A stretch of 64,000 nucleotides of DNA from Amphiduros pacificus. Its lineage: Eukaryota > Annelida > Polychaeta > Phyllodocida > Hesionidae. The stretch covers positions 30,529,386 to 30,593,385 of the forward strand of contig OX439001.1 in the NCBI GenBank assembly GCA_949316495.1. The letters run 5' to 3'. The position numbers were made by a program, and so were the translations under genes. A model generated the notes under the pieces. It searched no databases, was not told where the DNA came from, and saw only the letters and a list, made by a program, of their open reading frames with translations. The first letter of the stretch is position 1; the number at the start of each line of letters is the position of its first letter. Of the stretch, positions 22,215-32,419 are shown piece after piece.

Positions 22215-25200
22215 ATGGCTAGTCAAAGAGCCCCCAAACAGTGGCAACTCACTAAGACAGAAACAACCAACTCTGTGGAGAGTTGGAGACAGAACCTTAT
22301 GTACATTTTGTCACTGGACAACACATTCTCAGCATTTCTTGACCCCGATTTCACATGGCAAAAGAAGTCTGCTCAAAACCCTAACAGAGGCTTTACTAGT
22401 GATGGGGCAGATGTTATCGGCGGTCGTACAGCAGCCCAAAAATGTGCCCAGTTAGAGATGATGTTGGGGCAAATTGCAAATTACTGTACCATAATTTCCA
22501 GGAATACTATAGTGAAAAATTCAACCAGCCTCAGAGACATTTGGCAGAAAATACGTGAGCACTATGGGTTTCAGTCAACTGGATCATATTTTCTGGACCT
22601 TTCGTCTATTACACTGAAACCTGATGAACGCCCCGAGGATCTGTACCAGAGACTCATGGCCTTTTTTGATGACAACCTTCTCACTGTGAGTGGAGGCCTC
22701 ACTCACCATGGGGAGAGGGTTACCCAGGACGAGGACATGAGCCCCACACTCGAGAACACTATTGTCTACCTTTGGCTCCAACTGGTTCATCCTGGTCTCC
22801 CCCAACTCATTAAACAGAAATACGGCTCAGAGCTGCGCCACAAGACAATTTCCTCCCTAAAGCCTGAGATCTCACAGTCACTCACAACCCTCCTAGATGA
22901 GCTCCGGTGCATAGAGGATAGTAAGGCCATGCGAGCTGTTTCACGCAGACCCCAGTCCCAGTCCCTCCCAACCAGGTTCAAGGCTACTACAAAGAAACGT
23001 CCCAAGTCCTGTTGTCTCTGCAAGGCTTCAGGTCGCCCTTGGAGCAGCCATTTCCTGTCAGAATGCACATACTTACCAGACTCTGACAGGAAGTACTTTG
23101 GAATCTCACGACTCATTCTGGAGGAGGACGGTGAAGGTGAAGAGGAGGATTACTACTACACACAAAGTATGCCTGATGATGATGAACCAGAACCGGTGCC
23201 TTCAGCTCGAAGGGTGGACGTGGTCCAAAGCCCTTACATGACCACTTATTTCAACAACCTTCCAGTTCGCATCACCCTAGACACTGGTGCTACAACCAAT
23301 ATGGTCCTGGCTTCCTTTGCGTGTGCTATCAACTTACCCATCAAGCCTACTAGACAAAAAGCACGACAGGCGGACGGTGTGACCCCCCTAGAGGTGACAG
23401 GAGAAGTACACTGTGTTGTGTCTCGGAAGGGACAGACATTCAGTCTGGATGCTCTTGTAGTAAAACAACTTGATGTTGATGTCCTGGCAGGAAACCCCTT
23501 CCTTGTCAAAAATGACATCGGAGTATTACCAGCTAGAAGCCAGATTCTCATAGGTGATGACGTCATATCCTACGGTCCCCAAAAAGAGGTCCATACCAGC
23601 GCTGTTAGACGTACACAGTCCTACCTACTGAGAGCCCCCCCACAACAGACAACCATTTTACCAGGAGAATGCCTTGATGTCCACACACCAAATTACACTG
23701 ATCCAGATGGTGAATGGGCCCTGGAGCCAAGACTTGACTCTCCCCTCAACCAGCATCAGAAGTCAGAAAGGGTTTGGCCTCAGCCCCAAGAGATCACTTC
23801 TGTTGATAATGTACTGAGATTGAAAAATGACTCTGGTGAGCCTATTCTCCTCAAGCGCAATGAGCACTTCTGCCAGATTAGAGCCCTGTCATCACCAGAT
23901 CCCAGCCAAGCCCCAGATAATGAGCCCAACCCAAAGTTTAAGGTCAAGCTTTCACCGCAACCCCCATTCTCATCTGAAATCAGAGTGGACCCTGATAATA
24001 TCCTGTCAGACAACATGAAGCAGAAGTTCCAGGACCTCAATTATCAGTATGACTGTGTGTTCAATCCATCAATCCCAAGGTATAATGGTGCAAGCGGTCC
24101 TCTTGAAGCCACAGTCAACATGGGGCCAACACTTCCCCCACAACGGAAGGGACGTATACCTCAGTATAACAGATCCACCATGGTAGAGCTCCAAGAGAAG
24201 TTCGACGAGCTTGAGTCTTATGGAGTATTCGCCAAACCAGAGGACGTGGGTGTTGTTGTGGAATATCTGAACCCATCATTTCTTGTCAGAAAGCCCAATG
24301 GTGGAAGCCGCTTGGTAACGTCCTTCGGCGAAGTAGGGAAGTACAGCAAACCGCCACCCGCTCTCATGCCAAATGTAGATTCTGTTCTATGGGATATTTC
24401 CAAATGGAGGTACATAATTGTGACGGACTTGTCCAAATCCTTTTATCAAATCCCACTTGCCCATTCATCAATGAAATACTGTGGTGTGGTGACACCCTTT
24501 AAGGGTGTAAGAGTGTACACGAGGTCAGCAATGGGCATGCCTGGATCGGAGACCTACCTTGAAGAACTCCTCTCCAGGGTGGTGGGGGATCTTATTCAGG
24601 AGGGTCGCCTTGCCAAAATAGCTGATGACATGTTTTGTGGTGGTGACACCCCTGAGGAAGCACTCTACAATTGGGGCTTACTGCTGGCTAGGCTGAAGGA
24701 GAACAATCTTGGCATCTCTGCACCCAAGACCGTCATTTGCCCTCGATCCACAACCACACTGGGATGGATCTGGTCCAGTGGTACCCTGATGGCCAGTCCA
24801 CACAAGGTTTCTGCTCTGGCCGTGGTGGAGCCACCTTCTACAGTGCAGGGACTCCGCTCCTTCATTGGTGCCTACAAAGTGCTCAGCAGAGTTTTGAAGA
24901 ATTATGCAGAGTTACTATACCCACTAGAGCAGCTCACGGCTGGGAGAGAGTCAAAGGAGAAGTTGGAGTGGACCTCAGAACTGATTGAGTTATTCAGAGT
25001 GGCACAGAAGGCTCTGCAGAACTGCAAACAGATTACCATGCCCAGAGCGGAGGATTCTCTCTGGATAGTCACTGATGCAGCTGTTGGATCCGGAGGCCTC
25101 GCTGCTACATTATATGCCCTGAGGGATGGAAAGCTGATGCTATGTGGCTTTTTCAATGCTAAACTGAAGAAACACCAAGTTGCCTGGCTTCCTTGTGAAA

Positions 25201-27140
25201 TAGAGGCCCTGGCAATCAGTGCAGCAGTACGGCAGTTTGCTCCATTCATAGTTCAGTCACATCAAGTGACTCAGGTTCTCACTGACAGCAAGCCTTGTGT
25301 CCAGGCGTACAGTAAACTGTGTAGAGGAGAATTCTCAGCAAGCGCCAGGGTCACAACCTTCCTGGCTACCGTGAGCAGGTACCATGTCCATGTACGCCAT
25401 GTATCTGGGGCTGCCAACCTTCCATCTGATTATACCAGTCGCCATCCAGCTGAGTGCACAGATGCTAGCTGCCAAGTCTGTAAGTTTGTAGCAGCTGCGG
25501 AGGAGTCTGTAGTCCGAGGTCTATCTGTGAAAGAGGTTCTTGATGGTTCCATGAAAATGCCCTTCACAAGCCGGGCTGCCTGGTTAGCCACTCAACAGGA
25601 ATGCCAATCACTCCGACGTACTCATTCACACCTCACACAGGGTACGAGACCGTCCAAGAAATCTACTAGACTGACTGATGTCAAACGGTACCTGAGATGC
25701 GTTGTGGTTTCACGAGATGGCGTCCTTGTGGTCAGGGACGAGCAACCATTCCAACCTCTCCGTGAGAAGATTGTCGTTCCACGCAGCATTCTTGAAGGTC
25801 TACTTACAGCCCTACACATCAAATTTCATCATCCCTCCCAAAACCAGCTCAAACAAGTATTCACACGAAGCTTCTATGCTCTGGATCTCGATAGAGCTGT
25901 TGGTCTAGCAACTGAGTCTTGCCATCAATGCTCATCTCTGAAGTCAGTGCCGACCCATTTGCACCCCCAGACTTCCACACCACCACCTGATGTCATTGGG
26001 GCTCAGTTTGCGGCAGATGTTGTCAAAAGACATCGCCAACTCATTCTGCTAGTACGTGAGACTGTATCCTCATTCACCACATCCTGTTTCCTTGAGAGTG
26101 AACAGCACCAGCAGTTACGCGATGGTATTTTATCATTGTGTGCCGAGCTCCGCAGTCTTGGTGATGGCGGCTGTAGGGTGAGAGTGGACCCTGCTCCAGG
26201 CTTCCAGGCTCTCGTGGATGACCCTCTTCTCAAGCAATATGGAGTTACACTTGATATCGGCCAAGCTAAGAATATCAACAAGAACCCTGTTGCCGAAAAC
26301 GCTGTCAGAGAATTTGGCTTGGAGTGTTTGAACATAGCCCCAGAGGGAGGCCCCTTGTCAAAGGTCTCACTCGCATTGGCCACCGCCAATATGAACACCA
26401 GAATCAGGACCAATGGGTTGTCCGCCAGGGAGATATGGACCCAGAGAGATCAGCTCACAGGGGAACAGCTTCCCATTACAGATCGGCAGATAATCCTACA
26501 GAAGCAGTTATCTCGCCATCTGAATCACCCATCCAGTGCCAAGTCCAAAGCCCGCGGTCGAGGTCCCCCCAGTTATCAGTCACTGCAGGTCGGTGATTTG
26601 GTTTATATTAAAGGGGATCGTGACAAGACTAGAGCACGGGACAAATACATGGTATGCAGTGTTCGGGATGACAAATGCCAAGTTCGGAAGTTCTCTCAAT
26701 CACAGTTCCGCTCTAAGACATATGATATGCGCACATGTGACTGTTACCCTGTGACCCCCAACAATTTGGATAGCGGAAGTCATGGCCCTGTCAGAGGCTT
26801 GCACAAGGATAGTACTCCTAATGACTCAGAGGACTGTATCCCACAACAACCCTCCTACACAACTATTCAATCTGAGCCGACCATGGAGTGTATGAATGAA
26901 CAGGTTCCAGACCCACAGTCTCAGCCGGACATACCTCCAGACATCAGTGTTCCCCCTATGGAACCTGATCCTCCAGTTCCTCCCACTGACACTGGATCCC
27001 ACATGGATGAGACTCCCACCATGACGTCTATGGAGCCTCCTAGTGTACCAGAGGCAAGTGCACTTCCGTCCCCCAGACGGTCAACCCGTTCAAGGAAGAA
27101 ACCATTATGGCAGTCCAGTGATGAGTGGGACATGAACTAA
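22215..27140 (+). CDS. Gag-Pol polyprotein of the Ty3/gypsy-like element
   Basis: One frame of 1641 residues. In order: Gag-like region (1-260); a Cys/His cluster around 270-290 (CCLCKASGR); aspartic protease with LDTGATTN near residue 355; reverse transcriptase about 680-880 with TDLSKSFYQIPL and IADDMF (IADD where YxDD is usual); RNase H about 950-1100 (IVTDAAVGSGG); integrase about 1190-1450 with an HHCC zinc segment and a D,D,E core; and a Pro/Ser/Thr-rich C-terminal tail ending in a basic patch. The PR-RT-RH-IN order fits Ty3/gypsy. Gag and Pol share one frame with no visible frameshift signal. BEL/Pao is an alternative I think less likely. Confidence 0.88.
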   Translation: MASQRAPKQWQLTKTETTNSVESWRQNLMYILSLDNTFSAFLDPDFTWQKKSAQNPNRGFTSDGADVIGGRTAAQKCAQLEMMLGQIANYCTIISRNTIVKNSTSLRDIWQKIREHYGFQSTGSYFLDLSSITLKPDERPEDLYQRLMAFFDDNLLTVSGGLTHHGERVTQDEDMSPTLENTIVYLWLQLVHPGLPQLIKQKYGSELRHKTISSLKPEISQSLTTLLDELRCIEDSKAMRAVSRRPQSQSLPTRFKATTKKRPKSCCLCKASGRPWSSHFLSECTYLPDSDRKYFGISRLILEEDGEGEEEDYYYTQSMPDDDEPEPVPSARRVDVVQSPYMTTYFNNLPVRITLDTGATTNMVLASFACAINLPIKPTRQKARQADGVTPLEVTGEVHCVVSRKGQTFSLDALVVKQLDVDVLAGNPFLVKNDIGVLPARSQILIGDDVISYGPQKEVHTSAVRRTQSYLLRAPPQQTTILPGECLDVHTPNYTDPDGEWALEPRLDSPLNQHQKSERVWPQPQEITSVDNVLRLKNDSGEPILLKRNEHFCQIRALSSPDPSQAPDNEPNPKFKVKLSPQPPFSSEIRVDPDNILSDNMKQKFQDLNYQYDCVFNPSIPRYNGASGPLEATVNMGPTLPPQRKGRIPQYNRSTMVELQEKFDELESYGVFAKPEDVGVVVEYLNPSFLVRKPNGGSRLVTSFGEVGKYSKPPPALMPNVDSVLWDISKWRYIIVTDLSKSFYQIPLAHSSMKYCGVVTPFKGVRVYTRSAMGMPGSETYLEELLSRVVGDLIQEGRLAKIADDMFCGGDTPEEALYNWGLLLARLKENNLGISAPKTVICPRSTTTLGWIWSSGTLMASPHKVSALAVVEPPSTVQGLRSFIGAYKVLSRVLKNYAELLYPLEQLTAGRESKEKLEWTSELIELFRVAQKALQNCKQITMPRAEDSLWIVTDAAVGSGGLAATLYALRDGKLMLCGFFNAKLKKHQVAWLPCEIEALAISAAVRQFAPFIVQSHQVTQVLTDSKPCVQAYSKLCRGEFSASARVTTFLATVSRYHVHVRHVSGAANLPSDYTSRHPAECTDASCQVCKFVAAAEESVVRGLSVKEVLDGSMKMPFTSRAAWLATQQECQSLRRTHSHLTQGTRPSKKSTRLTDVKRYLRCVVVSRDGVLVVRDEQPFQPLREKIVVPRSILEGLLTALHIKFHHPSQNQLKQVFTRSFYALDLDRAVGLATESCHQCSSLKSVPTHLHPQTSTPPPDVIGAQFAADVVKRHRQLILLVRETVSSFTTSCFLESEQHQQLRDGILSLCAELRSLGDGGCRVRVDPAPGFQALVDDPLLKQYGVTLDIGQAKNINKNPVAENAVREFGLECLNIAPEGGPLSKVSLALATANMNTRIRTNGLSAREIWTQRDQLTGEQLPITDRQIILQKQLSRHLNHPSSAKSKARGRGPPSYQSLQVGDLVYIKGDRDKTRARDKYMVCSVRDDKCQVRKFSQSQFRSKTYDMRTCDCYPVTPNNLDSGSHGPVRGLHKDSTPNDSEDCIPQQPSYTTIQSEPTMECMNEQVPDPQSQPDIPPDISVPPMEPDPPVPPTDTGSHMDETPTMTSMEPPSVPEASALPSPRRSTRSRKKPLWQSSDEWDMN

Positions 27141-27791
27141 AGCTCCCATGTGTGTAGAGTCATGTGCTAGCCTGTGCCATATGTGTGAGCAATTGATATA
27201 CATTCATTCCACTTGTGTGCCACCTATATATATATCTGTCCATTATCAAAGGGTGTACGCCGAACGCTGCCCTAAATCATGTGCCTGTATTGTGGATATA
27301 ACTCAAAGGGTGTACGCCGAACGCTGCCCTGTATAATTATCATAGTAGCTCACATATTGTGTCACATCAATGTGCTGATAGGTGGAGTTGTGACTGATAT
27401 CAGCATCACTGTATATAACCTTGTACATGGATAATATGGTTTTCATCTACATTACTTGTGAACATTACTTGTGAACATTGCTGGTGAACAACTAACTCTT
27501 GAAGACTTTGTAGTTATTGGTTTATATTGTTTATTTCAATTAATCATTACAAATATGGAACTTTATTACACTCATGGACATTGAGTGATAAGACTGTAGT
27601 TCAATATCATGTTTTAACATTGTTCAAGCACCATTTCCGTTACAGTGTATTGTGTAAAAGACTATGTCATTTTCTGCTCACAATATTTCCATATTTTCAT
27701 TGTTTAATGTTTACTTAATATTGTCTATATACTGTCTATATATGTGTATTTGATGGATATATGGAGAGGGAAAGGGAGAAAAGAGCAGTCA
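27141..27791 (+). other. Element 3' untranslated region with a doubled block and polypurine tract
   Basis: The block CAAAGGGTGTACGCCGAACG (with CTGCCCT following) occurs twice, at about 27247 and 27304, 57 bp apart. GAGAGGGAAAGGGAGAAAAG just before the second LTR is the likely plus-strand primer site. Confidence 0.7.
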
Positions 27792-27902
27792 CGCCATTAT
27801 GTTCGTTCCGTTTCCCGGACTTCCTTCCGGGTTTTGTATCGTGCAGAATAAACTCCTCAAAGTGTTACACTCACCAAATGGACGTTTGTTGATATTATGG
27901 CG
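27792..27902 (+). repeat. 3' LTR, 111 bp
   Basis: Identical by eye to 21812-21922. Confidence 0.85.
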
Positions 27903-28552
27903 GTTGGTTACAGAACATTGATTGACAAAGAAAAGTGGCTGGGGATGTTTCATTCATTATTGGTCATCCAGAACAGCTCACTCATCCCTCAATCAAGCAG
28001 ATATTCATGTCTTCAAAGGTCATTAAGCATTTATGATGTGCCTGTAAGACCTATTCAGAAAGTATGTTCACAACTTAAAATACTGTCAAATGTTGCAAAT
28101 CTAATGTCTTCCTGAAATGTTTTTTATATTTTCCTTCATAATTTCTTGCAAAAAAGTGAAAGACATTTGACATTTTGCTTGAAAAAATACTATATAAAAA
28201 ATTGAGCATGTGTTAATGCAATCTAATTTATCAAAATCTAAAAAATATTTGAACAGTTTTTATCACCATGCATAACATAACAAACTTGAGGTTACTTGGG
28301 TGCTATTTTTATAATAATTTGTACTATTCATATTAAATTATTCAAGCCCAATAATTGTGTATTCTATGGGTTTGATGGCCCATTTTTCTAATTATCATTC
28401 AGTGTTGGAATTCGCAAATCCTACGAGCTTTATCTGTATTCAAATATTGGGGCAAAATTTCAGGGCTAGTGAATTGTAATTCAGGGCAAGTAGATTTTAA
28501 AATTTACTTGCCCGTTGGGCAAGTGGGTTACAAATGTTAATGTCAAGGCCTG
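27903..28552. other. Gene-free stretch, nothing recognised
   Basis: Flank of the LTR element; AT-rich with no open frame of note. Confidence 0.45.
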
Positions 28553-29050
28553 CGTAGAGTGATGCATGGTGACCATACTAGCTGGTGACATTGAGTGATG
28601 CATGGTGACCATACTAGCTGGTGACATTGAGTGATTCATGGTGACCATACTAGCTGGTGACGTAGAGTGATGCATGATGATCATACTAGCTGGTGACATT
28701 GAGTGATTCATGGTGACCATACTAGCTGGTGACGTAGAGTGATGCATGATGATCATACTAGCTGGTGACATTGAGTGATTCATGGTGACCATACTAGCTG
28801 GTGACGTAGAGTGATGCATGGTGACCATCGGCCCATACTAGCTGACGATGTAGAGTGATGCATGGTGACCATCTGTCCATACTAGCTGATGACGTAGAGT
28901 AATGCATGGTGACCAATACTACCTGGTGACATAGAGTGATGCGTGATGACCATACTAGCTGGTGACAGAGTGATGCATGGTGACCATCGGCACATACAAG
29001 CTGACGATGTAGAGTGATGCATGGTGACCATACTCGCTGATGATGTATGG
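28553..29050. repeat. 36-bp minisatellite, about 13 units
   Basis: Units of about 36 bp built on GATGCATGGTGACCATACTA and CTGGTGACGTAGAGT, some with inserted CGGCCC-like bases. The 3-fold unit length gives an open frame reading as a 12-residue repeat on the minus strand; I regard it as non-coding. Degenerate units recur at about 29795-29870. Confidence 0.85.
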
Positions 29051-30280
29051 TGATAAAAAACGAAATTTATTTTAGACTTTAGTCAATTAGATCACATTTG
29101 AATCATGCACAATTTTTTCAACTTTTATTTAAACAGTATCTTTTAGCAGGAAAAATGTCAATTGTCTTTAAGTATTTAAGTAAGGAATATAATTTTTAAA
29201 AGTCATTTTTCATTTACACATATTACATTAAGTTATATTTTTTTATTTAAACAATTCTCTCCAGAATTAATTATTTTCACCCCTAAGACACTTCCAATAA
29301 CAATGACAATATATTATAAGCTGTAGATTACTACAACAAATAATTATTGATACCTTCCGGTCATAAGATATTTTTTTATCATGGGTTATTGGCAGTGTTT
29401 CGTCCTGATATAGGTTAATGGCCCATACAGTCTACCCAGGACTCATCAGTTAGGGATAGACCATAAACTTGAGCCAACTCAACAAAACTTTGTCAGTAAT
29501 CTAAAGAACAAAAAAACTAAAACTATACTTATTGAAGTAAGATTCATGCAAATTAACAGATATATCAGATAGCATTAACCATGCATTGAAATGAGTAGAG
29601 GAAAGCAAACTGAAGTCCCAATCTGAAAATCATAATGTGAAATCAACATATCTTAAAAGTCAATAAAATTGTGTGAAAAAGTCACAATTCCTTGATAAAG
29701 GAATGTTGTGTTCACAGAACACCTCCAAAGCTGGACTACATGCATCACTTGTCAGATAGTATGGACGGGAAAAGGATCCTTTCATAAGTATATTGTTGGA
29801 TACATGGTGACTGCCTGTCCATACTTGCTGGTGGTGTTGAGTGATGCTTGGTGACCATGGTGACTGCCTGTTGCCTCATAAAGATAACAGTTGATGATGC
29901 ATCTGGAGTGAAGCATAGTGCCTGGTCATGACAGTAGGGGATGCAGAATGATGTCAATCCCTATAATTAAATAATTATAAAATTTCATTAAATTTCATTG
30001 GCATAAACATTCTTCATTTAACATCAAATAACTCAGAAACAGCTAGCGGTTTAGGGTCAGTCAAGCAAACTTGCTTTTGATTTGAATTCCATAAATATCG
30101 AAAATCAGTTATTATTATTATTGTAAACGTGTCACACTTTCATAATCAATGTAACAACAATTTAAAGTTTAACAAGTGTCCTGATATAGGGTAATGGCCC
30201 ATATAGTCTACCCAGGACTGTCAGTTAGGAATAGACCAAAGAACTTGAACCAACTCAACAAAATGTGTTAGTAACACATT
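29051..30280. repeat. Gene-free stretch with a dispersed direct repeat
   Basis: About 100 bp at 29395-29495 (CCTGATATAGG, TAATGGCCCATA, CTACCCAGGACT, CCAACTCAACAAAA) recur at about 30178-30270 in the same orientation, about 785 bp apart. The rest shows no genes. Confidence 0.55.
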
Positions 30281-30308
30281 TATATATATATATATATATA
30301 TATAACAC

Positions 30309-30351
<43 letters not shown>

Positions 30352-30358
30352 TATATAT
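30281..30358. repeat. (AT)n microsatellite
   Basis: Two TA runs separated by AACACATTTA, about 78 bp in all. Confidence 0.95.
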
Positions 30359-30444
30359 TATAAAAGACATAAAAAGTAACATTGATGCAATTTGATCACA
30401 CAATTGTGAGTTAGACATACCATATTCTACTCCCATATTCATGA

Positions 30445-30860
30445 TCAAAATACATTTGAGATCACTGTTTCCAGAAACACCACACACTGCCCATCATATT
30501 GAAGTTTCCGTACTAAATTGTTTGAACTCGATCTCCGGCAATTGACTGTTGCAGTTATGACCCATGTCACTGTCTTTTTCAATCATAATATCTCTAAATT
30601 CATATCCGTGAAATATCTATAACTTTCTTTCTTCAGTATTTTTTTTAACCGATATCACACTTGACGATGTGAAATGGCATTTAGAAGAGTCCAAGTCATA
30701 ATGTCATGGCTACAAAAAGGGAGAAACTTGTTGAAGGTGCATGGCTTGTTGAAAACATGTTACCAGAGACCAAGTTCTACCAGAGTCGTGACTTAAATAT
30801 GAAGGGCAGTGTGTTGTGTTTCTAGAAAAAGTGGATTTCTAGTCTATTTTGATGATGAAT
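30445..30860. mobile_element. Relative of the 7.2-8.5 kb foldback element
   Basis: Matches about 7700-8250 in the same order: CACACTGCCCATCATATTGA, CTCCGGCAATTGACTGTTGC, GAAATGGCATTTAGA, GGGCAGTG and TTTCTAGTCTATTTTGATG. The terminal AAGTCGGCCCC repeats are absent, so it is a truncated or diverged member. Confidence 0.65.
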
Positions 30861-31827
30861 ACAGGAATGCATTATAGACAAAGGACCATCACCCCTCAGA
30901 TGTATTGCAATGAAACCTGGAATCTGGTGAAAGCTGGAATTCTCAATTTAAAAAAAAAAACTTGGTTGTTTAATTTTTTGTCTGTCATTTCTTCTGAGAA
31001 AGCCGTCATTGCCATGTTGAAATGTAGACACGTGGTGATCACTGCTTCCTGCCATTCTTACTATGGACAATTGTATGTTAGCTGTTCTCTAAATGATTGC
31101 CAGTGTCTCACACTATTGTCTCAACTGCCATGATTGGTCCCTAAACCAAATGTGTATACGGACATTGTAGGATTATTATTAAGATGGGAAAGAATACATT
31201 TACATTTAATTGTAATGTAATTTTTTAAGCTGATAAAACATTTTGATAAGAATGAAGTGAAATAGGCAGTAAAAGATGTTCGTTCTCTAGCCTTATTCCA
31301 CGTTTCACCAAATTTTATCAGAAGTTTGGAATACTGTGGGAAATATCATTTATCCGATTCCATATTGTTGCTGATAGCATAATGACACAGTAAGAGGCCT
31401 AGTATAAAATAAAATACAAAGAGATTTGGTATATAGCTGTACTGGTCTGTATATCATCAGTCCTACAAAATATCAGCTCATGAAATAAAATAGGAAGTGT
31501 GTGGAAGATATTTCTTACATCATAAAATGTATATTTTAATCCCCTGTTAAATCCCAGGATTCACTGGTGAAACCTGGAATTCCAGATTTCAGCAGGAAAA
31601 TCCTAGGATTCACCACAACCCAGGTTTCAGTAATTAGTAGGAAGTTATCAAGCACTACTTTTGTATGCCCTGGTCCCACATATCAAATAGTAGACTCAAG
31701 TCTCAGCAGTTTTGATTTTTGAATTTCAGTGACTTCAGATCAGTGAAAGTGGTGCACTTTCTCTAATATTCGACCAAATTGCTCCAAATTTGCACACCAT
31801 CACAATGACATATTTGCCAATGTTCAG
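30861..31827. other. Gene-free stretch, nothing recognised
   Basis: A 94-codon open frame from 30849 has no recognisable domain. A CCTGGAATTC-type word recurs near 30915 and 31574. No gene supported. Confidence 0.45.
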
Positions 31828-32000
31828 TAAGAAAGAAGTTCACAATCCGGTGACAATAATGCATTTCTGTATAAAAAAAGTTAAGAAATCGCACCAAAAT
31901 ACATAGAACAAATGCTTAACAATATATAGCATTTAAATATATATTAAATCTTTCTTCAAATATACACTTGTCCGACTTTGTCAATTACTTTATGTTCAAT
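31828..32000 (+). repeat. Dispersed repeat R, copy A, left part (interrupted by a transposon)
   Basis: Matches 37707-37884 in the same orientation (CACAATCCGGTGACAA, CCACCAAAATACAT, GTCAATTACTTTATGTTCAA) and also the reverse copies at 45010-45790. The remainder of this copy continues after the ISL2EU-like element at 37556. Confidence 0.7.
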
Positions 32001-32419
32001 AAGCCCCTTGCTCAATACCAGGGAAACCCTGGGGTGACCAGACCTACGTCATATGATATGCTGCTGGAACTGAGGCTGTGACCTAATTGCTCTATGCTGG
32101 GAAGGGGGTGTGTCACTTTCAGCCTGGTGCATGCTGTGATACCAACAAGTCTTTATTATAAACATGGTTTATTCCCAGATACACACTCTGTGACATGATA
32201 CTCTAAGTAGACATTGTTAACCAAGGCATATCAGTACCCTAATTTGTAACAGGCCCTTTTCAGATAAGACATATATTGGTTACTATGGTTACAATTGGCC
32301 ACCTTGCACAACTCTTTGTCCAAGACTGTAGTGTCAATGCACATGTTCCCCTATCACACACTCTGTTAAAACTCATCAGTCTGCATAGAACATATATTCA
32401 AATCATTACAGTAACAGTT

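Larger units (their letters stand above)
21812..27902 (+). mobile_element. Ty3/gypsy-like LTR retrotransposon, looks whole and young
   Basis: Two 111-bp terminal direct repeats (21812-21922, 27792-27902) are identical by eye and enclose one long Gag-Pol frame. A primer-binding-like TGGTGGCAGC follows the first LTR directly. A polypurine run (about 27763-27787) precedes the second. The identical LTRs indicate a recent insertion; I see no breaks. Flanking bases share only GTT, so the target duplication is unclear. Lineage within Ty3/gypsy not assigned. Confidence 0.9.

Noticed and set aside
22584-26754. Many open frames inside the LTR element on both strands
   Set aside because: Shadows of the Gag-Pol frame in other frames; no motifs.
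28481-28828. Minus-strand 115-codon frame with a 12-residue repeat
   Set aside because: Product of the 36-bp minisatellite.
32276-32419. Upstream extension of the YqaJ protein from ATG 32276
   Set aside because: The extra 48 residues look like translated leader; the SAP segment starts at 32420.
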